Below are positions 52,088 to 62,000 of a stretch of 64,000 nt of DNA, one piece after another (positions within the stretch are counted from its first letter, which is position 1; each line of letters opens with the position of its first letter). The stretch covers positions 1,349,054-1,413,053 of the forward strand of contig NZ_WJIE01000001.1 of the NCBI RefSeq assembly GCF_009649845.1, read 5' to 3'. Made by a program: the position numbers and the translations under genes. The notes under the pieces were generated by a model. It searched no databases, was not told where the DNA came from, and was given only the letters and a program-made list of their open reading frames with translations. This stretch comes from Polyangium spumosum (GTDB lineage Bacteria; Myxococcota_A; Polyangia; Polyangiales; Polyangiaceae).

Positions 52088-55000
52088 ATGGCCGCAGGCA
52101 GCGCCCCGACGAACAAACGCACGCGAAAACGCGGGCGAAGGGACGTCGGGCGCGCGTTCGCCGTGGCGCTCTGCGCGCTGTTTGCCCTCGTCGGGGCCAT
52201 CCCCCTCGTCCTCGGGGCGCTCGTGCGTACGGGCCCCGTCCGCGCCTGGGCCGCCCGCGAGACGGCCGCCGTGATCGAGCGCGAGCTCGGCCTCGTCGCG
52301 CGTTACCGCGTCGCCGTGCAGGCGTGGCCGATGGCGATCGACCTCGAAGAGCTCGTCGTGGACGCGACCGACGGAGGCCCGCCCGCGCTCGCCGTGGAGC
52401 GGATCAGCGTGCGCCCGCGGGTCTTTTCGCTCCTCGACGGGGAGCTCGACGTGGGCGAGGTCGAGGTGCTCGGCCCGCGGATCCGCGCCGTCGTGAAGGA
52501 CGGCGCGCTCCAGAACCTCGCGTTCAAGCTGCCGGTCTCGCCGACGTCGGCCGAGAAGACACGCGCCCCGTTCTCCTCGCTCGCCGTGACGGACGCGCGT
52601 ATCGACGCGCTCGTCGAGGGCGTGCACGTCGTGACGAGCGAGGTCGACGTGGACGTCTCGGCCGAGGACGACGGGGCCTTCGAGATCGCGCTCCGCGCCG
52701 GGAAATCGTCGATCGTCCGGACACACCCCATGCCCGGTCGGCCCGGCGAGGACATGGTCGACGAGGACGTGATCTGCCGGCTCGACACGCGGGTGCGCGT
52801 CGACGCGGAGGGGCTGCTCGTGCGGCGGCTCCGGCTGCTCGGCGCGGCGGACCTCGATCCGGACGCGGCGACGAGCCCGGGGTGCGAGCTTCCGCGGGAG
52901 GACTGGCGCGTGGTGGAGCTCGAGCTCGGCGCGCTGCGGGTGGAGCTCCCGTCGGGCGGGGCGCCGATCGGGGTGCCGGCGTTTCGCGGGCGCTTGCGGA
53001 CGCGGCTGCCGATCCCGCTCGCGCATCGCTTCGTGGACACGCCTTGGCTCACGGGCGCCGTGGGGCTCGACGTGGAGATCGAGCACGACGGCAAGTCCAC
53101 GCTGCCGCGCGTGGCGGGGCGCATCGAGGCCGATCGGCCGGGTCTGTCGGGCAAGGTCTTCGCGACGACGCTCGAGGGCGAGGTCTCGATCGCCGAGGAC
53201 GTCGTGCGCGTGTCGAAGGTCGAGCTCGGGTGGGCCGACGGTCAGGCGTCGATCGCCGACGTGAAGATCGAGCCCTTCGCGCCCGGAGCGCCGCTCAGCG
53301 CGGGGCCGATCGAGGTCCGCGACCTCCAGTTCCCCGGCCTGCTCCGGGACCTCGGCGTGCACCCGCAGGCGCACGTGGCCTGGCACCTCGAGCGAGGCCG
53401 CTTCGAGCGGTTCGCCGGGACGCTCTCGCCGCTCTCGCTCGACGGGCCGATGGAGATCGCGACGAGGAACTTCGAGGTCTTCGACAAACCCACGACCGAT
53501 CCGGCGCGCGGGCACATGATGGGCGTGGCCGAGGGCAAGCTGCGCGGCACGTTCCGCGTGCGGCCGACGGGGATCGTCCTCGACGACGTCGCGATCCAGA
53601 CGCCGAAGTCGGAGCTCTTCACGACGGTAAAGCTCTTCTTCAGGAGCTTCCTCGACATCGACATCGCGAAGGGCTCGCACGTCGACCTGTCGGAGATCTC
53701 GCCGCTCAAGGACATCCCGCTCGCGGGGATCGCGGAGGTCAGCGCCTCGGCGCGCGGGCCGTTCACGCGCCCCAAGATCGAGGCCGACGTGTCGATCAAG
53801 GGCTTCGAGTTCGCGGCGTTCTCGTTCGGCGACGTGGAGAGCGCGCGTGTCTTCTTCGAGCCCTTCGACCTGCGCCTCGCGGACGTGCACCTGCGCAAGG
53901 GCGACAGCCGCGTCCGCGCGCCCGAGGTGCACGTGGACTTCGACGCGGGCCCGAACGTCGTGGTGGACGCGAACGTGGACACGCAGGGCGCGCCGCACCT
54001 CTGGCTCCACGACTTCTACAAGATCGTCCACCTCGACGACGACCCGCGCTTCAGCGAGATCGACGGCAACGCGAGCGGGACGGCGCGCGTGCATTTCGTG
54101 GTCGGCGGGCCCGAGGATCGCTGCGGCTCGGGGCGGCTGCGGGTGAAGACGAAGATGCACCTCGAGGAAGTCTCGCTCTTCGGCGAGAAGTACTCGGACG
54201 GGGACGTCGACGTCGATCTCGACTGGGAAGATCGCGAGGCGGGCGCCGCGGGCATGCACCTCGACGTGCACGCGGCGAGCCTGCGCAAGGGCTCGGGCTC
54301 GATCCTCGCGAGCGTCTCGGTTCGTCCGGGCGGACGTATCACGGGGCAAGCGATCGCCACGGGGATCCCGATCGATCACCTCGACGCGCTCGGCCGCATG
54401 GGCAAGCCGCTCGACGGATCGGTCTCGGCCATCGCGAACATCGGCGGCACGGTGAGCCAGCTCGAAGCGCAAGCCGACGTGCAGATCTCGCCGATCCGAA
54501 TCGGGCCCTCGTCGCTGCCGTCGTCGCAGCTCCGCGTGCTCATGGGCTCCGAGACCACGCAGGTGAAGACGATCGGCTTCACGCGTTGCGGCAACCCACG
54601 CACGGCGCCCTTCGATCGGGCCGAGTACGAGCGGGACGCGTCTCCGGGCACGTTCCGCGTCGACGGCCTCCTCGCGGGCGGGCAGCTCTCTCTCGAGGAC
54701 GTGCGTGTCACGCGGCAGAAGCACAAGGTCGTGACGGGCAAGGTCACGACCCGCGGGCTCGACCTCGGCACGCTCGCGAACCTGATCCCCGGCGTCGCGT
54801 TCAGCGCCACGCCGCCGCACGGCAGGCTCGACGCGGGGATCGAGCTCCGCAGGCTGCCGCTCGACGATCTCGCGAAGAGCGACGTCGTCGTCGCGCTGAC
54901 GGGGCTCGAGCTCGATCGCGGCGGCCAGAGCGTCGCGCTCCGCGGGACGCCGGGGCCGATCGTCGTGCAGAACAACACCCTCGCCCTGCCCGACCTCGAG

Positions 55001-56509
55001 CTCGTGGTGCAGAGCGGCTCGGGTTTGTCGGCGCCGATCGCGCTCGGCGGGCGGGTGCAGCGCCTCGTGACCGCGCCCGAGTTCGACGTGGGCCTGCGCG
55101 TCGGGCCGCTCGATCTCGGCCGCCTGTCCGCGGACATGCCGCAGGTCGCGCGGGCGAAGGGCTCGCTCGAGGCGAACCTGCGCGTGCAAGGCACGACGAA
55201 CGCGCTCCGGTACGGCGGTTCGGCGCGGCTGCGCGGCGGCGAGCTCGCGCTGCGCGGGCTGCCTGTGTCGATCGACGACATCGAGGTCGACGTGGCGGTC
55301 ACGAACAGCGAGGTGCGCATCCTGCGCGGCGCGGCGAAGGTCGGCGGCGGCGAGGTGAGCGTGACGGGGCGCATGCCGATCCGCGGCTTCGAGCTCGGCA
55401 CGGCCGAGGCGTCGATCGTCGCGCGTGGCGTGAAGATGCCGCTCGGCGAGGGCATCAACCTGACCGCGGACGCCGACCTCGCCGCGGCGTTCCGGCCGAG
55501 CACCGGCGACGAGGAGCGCGCTGAGAAGAACCTGCCCGAGGTGAAGGGGACGGTCTCGCTCACCTCGTTCACCTACTCGAGGCCGATCGCGCTCAGCCTC
55601 GATCTGAACCAGCTCGCGGGCGGGCCGAAGCGCACCGAGGTCGAGACGTACGATCCGAAGAACGACGCGCTGCGCTTCGACGTGAACGTGGTCTCGCCGC
55701 GGCCGATGCGCTTCTCGAACGGGCTCGTGGACATGCAGCTCGAGGTGACGCCGCCCGGGCTCGCGCTCTCCGGGACGAACCAGCGCTACGGCGCGCGCGG
55801 CAACCTGCGCATCCTGCCGGACTCGAAGCTCAGGCTGCGGAACAGCGAGTTCACGGTGCGCGAGGGCTCGGTTCGTTTCGACGATCCCTTGCGCCTCGCG
55901 CCGCGGATCGATCTACGCGCGCAGACCGAGTACCGGCGCTACGCGTCGACGAGCGGGCAAGGCGCGCCTGCGGACACGAGCACGAGCGCGGCGGCGACCG
56001 CGAGCCTCGGCCAGCAGTGGCGCATCAACCTGTACGCCCACGGCGATCAGGAGAACGTGAAGCTCGATCTCACGAGTGATCCGCCGCTCGGCCAGGAGGA
56101 CATCGTCCTGCTCCTGACGCTCGGCCTCACGCGGGCGGAGATGGATCGCGGGCTCGCCTCGTCGCTCGGCGAGACCGTGGGCCTCGAGGCGCTCGCGGCG
56201 CTCACCGGCGCCGACAAGGCCGTGAAGACGATCGTGCCGCTCATCGACGAGTTCCGGTTCGGCACGTCGTACTCGTCGCGCACGGGCCGCACCGAGCCCA
56301 CGGTCACGCTCGGCAAGCGCATCACCGAGGACGTACGCGCCACCGTGACCACGGGCATCACCGAGAACCGCGAGGTCCGCTCGAGCATCGAGTGGCGCCT
56401 CGGCAAGCGCGTCATCGTGCAGGGCGCGTACGACAACACGAACGACGTCTCGAGCTCGCCCCTCGGCAACCTCGGCGCCGACTTGCGCTGGCGTCTGGAG
56501 TTCGAATGA
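52088..56509 (+). CDS. TamB-like (AsmA/TamB-superfamily) envelope protein
   Basis: A 1473-aa protein: N-terminal signal-anchor about 30-50 (AFAVALCALFALVGAIPLVLGALV), then about 1100 residues of repeating beta-strand-rich sequence (lipid-transfer groove type), and a conserved TamB C-terminal domain about 1150-1470 (FRPSTGDEERAEKNLPEVKG, GSVRFDDPLRLAPRIDLRAQTEYRRY, EDIVLLLTLGLTRAEMDRG, TVTLGKRITEDVRATVTTGITENREVRS, ending LRWRLEFE). This end resembles the DUF490 segment that docks with TamA. Start ATG 52088 is preceded by a TAAGCT box 7 nt away, possibly leaderless. The TamA-like partner is 923 bp downstream with a gene on the other strand between. Probable role: bridge for phospholipid or outer-membrane-protein insertion. 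Confidence 0.88.
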   Translation: MAAGSAPTNKRTRKRGRRDVGRAFAVALCALFALVGAIPLVLGALVRTGPVRAWAARETAAVIERELGLVARYRVAVQAWPMAIDLEELVVDATDGGPPALAVERISVRPRVFSLLDGELDVGEVEVLGPRIRAVVKDGALQNLAFKLPVSPTSAEKTRAPFSSLAVTDARIDALVEGVHVVTSEVDVDVSAEDDGAFEIALRAGKSSIVRTHPMPGRPGEDMVDEDVICRLDTRVRVDAEGLLVRRLRLLGAADLDPDAATSPGCELPREDWRVVELELGALRVELPSGGAPIGVPAFRGRLRTRLPIPLAHRFVDTPWLTGAVGLDVEIEHDGKSTLPRVAGRIEADRPGLSGKVFATTLEGEVSIAEDVVRVSKVELGWADGQASIADVKIEPFAPGAPLSAGPIEVRDLQFPGLLRDLGVHPQAHVAWHLERGRFERFAGTLSPLSLDGPMEIATRNFEVFDKPTTDPARGHMMGVAEGKLRGTFRVRPTGIVLDDVAIQTPKSELFTTVKLFFRSFLDIDIAKGSHVDLSEISPLKDIPLAGIAEVSASARGPFTRPKIEADVSIKGFEFAAFSFGDVESARVFFEPFDLRLADVHLRKGDSRVRAPEVHVDFDAGPNVVVDANVDTQGAPHLWLHDFYKIVHLDDDPRFSEIDGNASGTARVHFVVGGPEDRCGSGRLRVKTKMHLEEVSLFGEKYSDGDVDVDLDWEDREAGAAGMHLDVHAASLRKGSGSILASVSVRPGGRITGQAIATGIPIDHLDALGRMGKPLDGSVSAIANIGGTVSQLEAQADVQISPIRIGPSSLPSSQLRVLMGSETTQVKTIGFTRCGNPRTAPFDRAEYERDASPGTFRVDGLLAGGQLSLEDVRVTRQKHKVVTGKVTTRGLDLGTLANLIPGVAFSATPPHGRLDAGIELRRLPLDDLAKSDVVVALTGLELDRGGQSVALRGTPGPIVVQNNTLALPDLELVVQSGSGLSAPIALGGRVQRLVTAPEFDVGLRVGPLDLGRLSADMPQVARAKGSLEANLRVQGTTNALRYGGSARLRGGELALRGLPVSIDDIEVDVAVTNSEVRILRGAAKVGGGEVSVTGRMPIRGFELGTAEASIVARGVKMPLGEGINLTADADLAAAFRPSTGDEERAEKNLPEVKGTVSLTSFTYSRPIALSLDLNQLAGGPKRTEVETYDPKNDALRFDVNVVSPRPMRFSNGLVDMQLEVTPPGLALSGTNQRYGARGNLRILPDSKLRLRNSEFTVREGSVRFDDPLRLAPRIDLRAQTEYRRYASTSGQGAPADTSTSAAATASLGQQWRINLYAHGDQENVKLDLTSDPPLGQEDIVLLLTLGLTRAEMDRGLASSLGETVGLEALAALTGADKAVKTIVPLIDEFRFGTSYSSRTGRTEPTVTLGKRITEDVRATVTTGITENREVRSSIEWRLGKRVIVQGAYDNTNDVSSSPLGNLGADLRWRLEFE

Positions 56510-56519
56510 GCCGCGATCG

Positions 56520-57332
56520 TCAGGAGTAGCCGGGCAGATCGTCGAGCGCGGCGCGCACGGGCGTGTAGCTCTGCTCGCGGCCGGGGACCCAGCGGCGCAG
56601 GCCCTCCATGTCGAGCAGCTTCCGGTGCTTCGGGTTCGCGTACGACATCTCCGAGAGGATGCGCCGGAACGCCTCGACCTTGTCCGTGGCGAGCGTGGGC
56701 ATCGCGTCGAAGATCCGCAGGTCGAAGGTCGGCGTCGTCCAGAGGACGTCGACGATGCGGGGATCCACGTGCCCCGCCGCCTGCTCGGCCGAAAAGACGA
56801 GGCTCCCGACCGCGCCCGCGTGCGCCCGCCCCTCGTGCACGGCCGCGAGCACCGCGTGCTCGCTCGCGCCCGTGTCCCCGTGTTTGCCGAGATCGGAGTC
56901 GAACGCGAGGATCTTCACCTGGTTCAGATCCACGCCCGCCTGCTTCAAGTAATAGAGCGGCAAGATCCGCGACTGCGCCGAGTCGCGTGTGCCCACGGCC
57001 AGCGTCTTGCCGTGAAGATCCGTGAGCTTGCGAACGACGACCTCGCGGCGGATCAAGATCTTGGAGCAAACGTCGCGATCGCGGTCTCGCATGGCGATGC
57101 CGACGACCTTGCCTTCGGTGCGCCGCTTCACACGCACGTGGGAGATGCCCGAGTTCCAGGCGATGTCGACGTGCCCGTGGACGAGGGCCTCGATCTGCCG
57201 CTCGTAGCTGGAGAAAAGCGCGAAATCGAGGGCGACGCCGTGCTCCTGGAAGTGCTCGCGCATGCCCTCCCAGATGGTCACGACCTTCGGGTCGTACGCG
57301 ACCGCGCCTATCAGGATCGTTGGATCAGCCAT
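56520..57332 (-). CDS. PhnD-like phosphate/phosphonate-binding protein without signal peptide
   Basis: A 270-aa protein of the PhnD/PBP2 fold: ILIGAVAYDPKVVTIWEGMREHFQEHGV at the start, YERQIEALVHGHVDIAWNSG (ligand-site loop), TRDSAQSRILPLYYLK, AVHEGRAHAGAVGS. The start at 57332 has AAAAGG 7 nt upstream; the longer frame from 57593 is antisense to the Omp85 signal and is rejected. No signal peptide or ABC transporter genes accompany it, so it may act in the cytoplasm, for example as a sensor or a transferred ligand-binding domain. Its position between tamB and the Omp85 gene on the other strand is odd. Confidence 0.85.
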   Translation of the reverse strand: MADPTILIGAVAYDPKVVTIWEGMREHFQEHGVALDFALFSSYERQIEALVHGHVDIAWNSGISHVRVKRRTEGKVVGIAMRDRDRDVCSKILIRREVVVRKLTDLHGKTLAVGTRDSAQSRILPLYYLKQAGVDLNQVKILAFDSDLGKHGDTGASEHAVLAAVHEGRAHAGAVGSLVFSAEQAAGHVDPRIVDVLWTTPTFDLRIFDAMPTLATDKVEAFRRILSEMSYANPKHRKLLDMEGLRRWVPGREQSYTPVRAALDDLPGYS

Positions 57333-57431
57333 GCCGTACCTTTTGGCGAGCAACTCGGGCGGACGGTAGCATCGGGACGGGCGTCTCCAAAGGGCCGCGA
57401 GGTCCGCCTGTGCCCTCATCCACCCTCGTCC

Positions 57432-60400
57432 GTGCCCATCCCGCGTTTTTCCCCGTCCCGACGAGCCCGCTGCCTCTTGGCGGTTTGCTCGCTCGTCTGC
57501 CTGCTCGACGCGAGGTCGGCGGGGGCCCAAGGCGCGAAGACGCAGGGTTCGAGCCCCGGGGAGAGCGCGGCGCTCGCCGGAGAGGAGCCGCAAGCCGCGC
57601 TCGCCGCGCCCGAGCTCGCACCGCCCCCGGACACGACCGCGCTCACGGGCAAACCCATCCGCCGCGTCGACGTCGTGACCGTGGGCTCACGCTGGAGCAC
57701 GTCGCCGCGCGTCACGAAGGTCCGCCTCGGAGAGGCCTTCCAGCCCTCGGCCGCGCGCGCCGTGATGCGCGAGCTCAACGAGACGGGGCAGTTCGCGCGC
57801 GTCACCGTCGAGGCGTTCGCCGAGGGAGGCGGCGTCGTGCTCCGCGTGTTCGTCCTGCCGCGGCGCCTCGTGGCCTCGATCCGCCTCGCCGGCGCGACGC
57901 TGGATCGCGCGGCGACGCTCGACGCGGCGCGCGTGCGTGAAGGTGGAGAGATCACGGCGCCGATGCTGACGGAGATCGCGCAGCGGATCCGCCGTTACTA
58001 CGCGGAGCACGGCTACCCGCAGGCGACCGTCGGCGCGGACGTCTCGGACACGGACGACCCGACCCGCGTCGTCTTGCGCATCGACATCGAGGCGGGCGCG
58101 CCGCGCACCGTGACGCGGCGCGAGTTCGTGATCACGCCCGGCATGAAGCGCGAGCTCCGCGGCCTCGAGGAGAAGTACCGGTTCGGGGTCGGCGCGCGTA
58201 TCGACGAGCCGCTGCTCGAAGAGGCCGATCGCGAGCTCGCCGAGGTGCTGCGGGAGAACGGCTTCTACCGCGCCGACGTCAAGCACGTGGTGCGCCTCGC
58301 GGCGTCGACCAGCGATCTCTTCGTGTACGTCACGCCCGGGCCGCGGGTCGTCCCGGTCTTCGAGGGCAACCGCTCGGTCGACGAGGTCGAGCTCTCCGCG
58401 GCGATCGCGCCGAAGAAGGGTCTTGAACAGAAGACGCAGGAACTGCTCGAGAGATTGACCCGCTTCTACGTCCAGCGTGGCTTCCTCGACGCGCGTGTCG
58501 TCGCCGAGGAGCGCGGCGGCCCGAACGATCCGGTCCATCACCTCGTGCTCACGATCGACGAGGGAGAGCAGGTCCGCGTCGTGCAACGCGCCTTCCCGTG
58601 CCTGCCGAAGAGCTGGAACGCCGATCAGGTGCGCGGCGAGATCGACAGCTTCCTCCTCGAGGATCTGCCCGGCGAGAAGGGTTTTTCGCTCAAGGACCCG
58701 AACGCGGTCTCGGCGCTCTTCGGCGGCAAAGGGCCGCGGGCCGTGGCGAGGCCGCTCGACCTGAACCCCATCGAGACCTACGCGCCCGAGACCTACGAGC
58801 GCGCGCTCAAGCACCTGAAAGATCTCGCCTACAGCAAGGGGTACCTCAACGCCGTCGTCGGCCCCGTGCAGGTCGAGCGCGCCACGTGCAGCGCGCGCTC
58901 CCCCGCGGGCCGCTGCATCCCCGCGCCGCGCGAGCCGATCGACGCCGTCTGCGCGAAGGACGCCCTCGGCCTCCCGCTGCCCGAGCCCGAGCCCCCGCAG
59001 GCGCTCGCGTGCCGCCCCGATCCGCTCAAGCACGTCGAGTGCTCGCGCGAGATCGCGCTGCGTATCCCGATGCACCTCGGCCCGCAGACCTTGTTGCACG
59101 ACGTCGCCTTCGAAGGCAGCCGCACGCTCTCGGAGAAGGCCCTCTTCGAGACGAGCCGCCTCGAGCTCGGCAGGCCCCTCTCCACCATCGAGCTCGAGGC
59201 GGCGCGCCTCCGGCTCGTCGAGGCCTACCGCGATCGTGGCTACGCCTTCGCCGAGGTGAAGGCCTCGATCGAGCCCTCCCCCGACCGCACGCGGGCCCGG
59301 GCGCGCTTCGTGATCACCGAGCGTGATCAGGTCATCGTCGGCGGCTTCGTCGTCCGCGGCGCCTTGCGCACGAGCGAGGAGCTCATCCTGCGCCGCGTCG
59401 TGCTCGAGGAGGGAAAACCCTTCGTCGAGCGCCAGGCGCGGCGCAGCGAGGAGCGCATCGGCGCGCTCGGCGCCTTCTCCAGCGTCTCGGTCGGCCTCGA
59501 AGATCCCGAGGTCCCGCAGAAGCAGAAGCGCGTGCTCGTCACGGTGAGCGAGCAGGTCCCGCAGTACCTCGATCCGCGCGTCGGCTTCTCCACGGGCGAG
59601 GGCCTTCGATTCGCCGTCGAGTACGGCAACAAGAACATCGCCGGCCTCGCCATCGCGCTCACCTTGCGCGTGCAGCTCTCCTACCTCTTCGACTTCATCG
59701 TCCTCGATCCGGGCGTCCGCGCCGACTACGAGAAGCTCAGCGTCGGCCAGCAGCTCGAGCGCCGCAACACCGCCTCGATCACGTTCCCCGAGATCGGGCT
59801 CGGCCCGCTCGTGAGCCTCTCGGTCGACGGCATCGACGTGCGCGACAACCAGCGCGGCTTCGGCATCAGCCGGCAGGCGCTCGTGCCCACGCTCGCCTAC
59901 CGGCCGAAGCGCACGATCACCGTACGCGTCGGCGCCTCCGCGGAGGTGAACGAGATCGACGTCTTCAACGCGACGGCCGTCGACTCGCCGCTCATCCCGC
60001 TGCTCCGCGTGCCCTTCGGCAGCACCTTCGCCGTCGCCGAGCGCCTCAACTTCGCGTGGGACGGCCGCAACAACGCCTTCGCCGCGACCAAGGGCGCGCT
60101 CGTCGCGCTCGGCGTCGAGCACGTCAACGCGCTGCCCACGGACGAGCGCGCGGCCAACATCAACAGCCATTTCTTGCGCATGAGCGGCCGCGTCGCCGGC
60201 TACTTCGAGCTCACGCCGGGCGGCCCCTCCGTCGCGATGAGCTTCGCCGCCGGCTACAACCTCCAGCTCAAGCAGGGCAGCGAGACCTACCCCGACCGCC
60301 TCTTCTTCCTCGGCGGCGTCGACACGATCCGCTCCTACCTCGCCGACGCCCTCGTCCCTGCCGACGTCGCCCGCGAGCTCGAGCAAAAAGCCGCGCAGAA

Positions 60401-60725
60401 CGACTTCGCCCCTGACAACGACGTCTCCCTCACGCGTGGCTACATCCGCCAGAACGTCCCCGTCCGCGGCGGCGACCTCTCGGTCAACCCGCGCCTCGAG
60501 CTCCGCGTGCCCGTGACCGACCTCTTCCAGGCCGGCTTCTTCCTCGACACCGGCAACCTCTGGAAGGAGGCGGCGGCCATGGACTTCTCGCTGCGGTACG
60601 CCCTCGGCGCCGGCCTGCGCATCACGACCCCCGTCGGCCCGCTCGCCCTCGACTACGGCATCAACATGAACCGCCGCCCCTGGGAGGACTTCGGCGCCTT
60701 CCACTTCTCCATCGGCCTGTTCTGA
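57432..60725 (+). CDS. Omp85/TamA-like outer-membrane protein with POTRA repeats
   Basis: A 1097-aa protein starting at GTG 57432, with a cleavable signal peptide (ending SAGA-QG about 34). Several POTRA-type domains lie between about 75 and 680 (RRVDVVTVGSRWS, RRYYAEHGYPQATV, RVVPVFEGNRSVDEVELSAAI, LTRFYVQRGFLDARVV, LLHDVAFEGSRTLSEKAL, AYRDRGYAFAEV, IVGGFVVRGALRTSEELILRRV). A surface-antigen beta-barrel follows about 720-1097 (YLDPRVGFSTGEGLRFAVEYGNKN, FFLGGVDTIRSYL, GAGLRITTPVGPLALDYGINM), ending in F. One POTRA contains a Cys/Pro-rich insertion about 480-545. Start is supported by the 99-bp gap from the divergent PhnD-like gene. It probably inserts outer-membrane proteins and works with the TamB-like protein. 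Confidence 0.9.
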   Translation: MPIPRFSPSRRARCLLAVCSLVCLLDARSAGAQGAKTQGSSPGESAALAGEEPQAALAAPELAPPPDTTALTGKPIRRVDVVTVGSRWSTSPRVTKVRLGEAFQPSAARAVMRELNETGQFARVTVEAFAEGGGVVLRVFVLPRRLVASIRLAGATLDRAATLDAARVREGGEITAPMLTEIAQRIRRYYAEHGYPQATVGADVSDTDDPTRVVLRIDIEAGAPRTVTRREFVITPGMKRELRGLEEKYRFGVGARIDEPLLEEADRELAEVLRENGFYRADVKHVVRLAASTSDLFVYVTPGPRVVPVFEGNRSVDEVELSAAIAPKKGLEQKTQELLERLTRFYVQRGFLDARVVAEERGGPNDPVHHLVLTIDEGEQVRVVQRAFPCLPKSWNADQVRGEIDSFLLEDLPGEKGFSLKDPNAVSALFGGKGPRAVARPLDLNPIETYAPETYERALKHLKDLAYSKGYLNAVVGPVQVERATCSARSPAGRCIPAPREPIDAVCAKDALGLPLPEPEPPQALACRPDPLKHVECSREIALRIPMHLGPQTLLHDVAFEGSRTLSEKALFETSRLELGRPLSTIELEAARLRLVEAYRDRGYAFAEVKASIEPSPDRTRARARFVITERDQVIVGGFVVRGALRTSEELILRRVVLEEGKPFVERQARRSEERIGALGAFSSVSVGLEDPEVPQKQKRVLVTVSEQVPQYLDPRVGFSTGEGLRFAVEYGNKNIAGLAIALTLRVQLSYLFDFIVLDPGVRADYEKLSVGQQLERRNTASITFPEIGLGPLVSLSVDGIDVRDNQRGFGISRQALVPTLAYRPKRTITVRVGASAEVNEIDVFNATAVDSPLIPLLRVPFGSTFAVAERLNFAWDGRNNAFAATKGALVALGVEHVNALPTDERAANINSHFLRMSGRVAGYFELTPGGPSVAMSFAAGYNLQLKQGSETYPDRLFFLGGVDTIRSYLADALVPADVARELEQKAAQNDFAPDNDVSLTRGYIRQNVPVRGGDLSVNPRLELRVPVTDLFQAGFFLDTGNLWKEAAAMDFSLRYALGAGLRITTPVGPLALDYGINMNRRPWEDFGAFHFSIGLF

Positions 60726-60775
60726 CGAGACATTTTGGGGGTGACATTCCCTGTCCGCCCTCCCGCCGTTCCGCC

Positions 60776-60804
60776 TTGCCTCCTGAACAGCCGGACAGTA
60801 TACG
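60776..60804 (+). promoter_or_regulatory. recA promoter with SOS (LexA-box-like) operator
   Basis: TTGCCT (60776-60781), exactly 17 bp, TATACG (60799-60804). The spacer 60782-60798 reads CCTGAACAGCCGGACAG, which matches 15 of 17 positions of the reverse complement of the Myxococcus LexA consensus (recalled as CTRHAMRYBYGTTCAGS). A repressor bound here would occlude both promoter boxes. Confidence 0.6.
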
Positions 60805-60881
60805 CAGCCGAGACGAACGGTTCGTGGCACCAAACCCGCGGGCCACTACCCTCCCTGCCCCTTGCCACCCCCGAGGTCGCC

Positions 60882-62000
60882 ATGAGTGACGAGAAGAACC
60901 CGAAGCAGAAGCAAGCCGCCCTGGAGCTCGTGAAGGCGAGCATCGAGAAGGAGTACGGCAAGGGCGCGATCATGTGCCTCAAGGAGGGCCAGAGCCTGCA
61001 CGACGAGGTCGCGGCCGTCTCCAGCGGCTCGCTCTCGCTCGACATCGCCCTCGGCATTGGCGGCTACCCCCGCGGCCGCATCATCGAGATCTACGGCCCG
61101 GAGTCCTCCGGCAAGACCACCCTCACCCTGCACGCCATCGCCCAGATCCAGAAGGCCGGCGGCGTCGCCGCCTTCATCGACGCCGAGCACGCGCTCGACG
61201 TGAACTACGCGAAGAAGCTCGGCGTGAAGACCGACGAGCTGCTCATCTCGCAGCCCGACTACGGCGAGCAGGCCCTCGAGATCGCCGACATGCTCGTCCG
61301 CTCGAACGCCGTCGACATCATCGTCATCGACTCCGTCGCCGCGCTCGTCCCCAAGGCCGAGATCGAAGGCGACATGGGCGACAGCCACGTCGGCCTCCAG
61401 GCCCGCCTCATGAGCCAGGCCCTGCGCAAGCTCACCGGCACCGTCTCCCGGTCGAACTGCCTGCTCATCTTCATCAACCAGATCCGCCTGAAGATCGGCG
61501 TGATGTTCGGCAACCCCGAGACCACGAGCGGCGGCAACGCCCTCAAGTTCTACGCCTCCGTGCGTATGGACATCCGCGCCATCGGCAAGATCAAGGAGGC
61601 GGCGGCCACCGGCAAGGAGCCCGCCGTCGTCGGCAACCGCACCCGCGTGAAGATCGTCAAGAACAAGATGGCCCCGCCCTTCCGCGAGGTGGAGTTCGAC
61701 ATCCTCTACGGCCACGGCATCAGCCACACCGGCGACGTCATCGACCTCGCGACCGAGGCGAACATCGTCGAGAAGAGCGGCGCGTGGTTCTCCTTCCAGG
61801 GCGAGCGCATCGGCCAGGGCCGCGAGAACGCGCGCAACTACCTCGAGCAGCACCCCGACGTGCTCGAGCGGATCGAGGCGCTCGTGCTCTCCAAACACGG
61901 CATCGCGCGCTCCGGCAAGCCCGACCCCGCCGCGTCCGCCCCGGCCGGCAAGAAGGCCGACGCCGCCGAAGGCCGCCGCGCGCCCGCGAAGACGAACTGA
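60882..62000 (+). CDS. recA: recombinase RecA
   Basis: A 372-aa RecA that forms filaments on ssDNA, catalyses strand exchange and triggers LexA self-cleavage. Start 60882 gives the canonical N-terminus ([20 protein letters not shown]); a longer frame from 60735 is rejected. Walker [10 protein letters not shown] at 72-80, Walker [13 protein letters not shown], loop-2 [43 protein letters not shown], and the family-typical KIKEAA. The C-terminal tail is Lys/Ala-rich ([28 protein letters not shown]), longer than in E. coli and basic rather than acidic. The upstream region holds an SOS-type promoter. Followed by a hairpin at 61999-62028. Confidence 0.98.
   Translation: MSDEKNPKQKQAALELVKASIEKEYGKGAIMCLKEGQSLHDEVAAVSSGSLSLDIALGIGGYPRGRIIEIYGPESSGKTTLTLHAIAQIQKAGGVAAFIDAEHALDVNYAKKLGVKTDELLISQPDYGEQALEIADMLVRSNAVDIIVIDSVAALVPKAEIEGDMGDSHVGLQARLMSQALRKLTGTVSRSNCLLIFINQIRLKIGVMFGNPETTSGGNALKFYASVRMDIRAIGKIKEAAATGKEPAVVGNRTRVKIVKNKMAPPFREVEFDILYGHGISHTGDVIDLATEANIVEKSGAWFSFQGERIGQGRENARNYLEQHPDVLERIEALVLSKHGIARSGKPDPAASAPAGKKADAAEGRRAPAKTN

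Noticed and set aside
57687-60833. Antisense ORF (1048 aa) over the Omp85 gene
   Set aside because: Shadow of the third-position GC bias; the sense strand has a signal peptide, POTRAs and a barrel ending in F.
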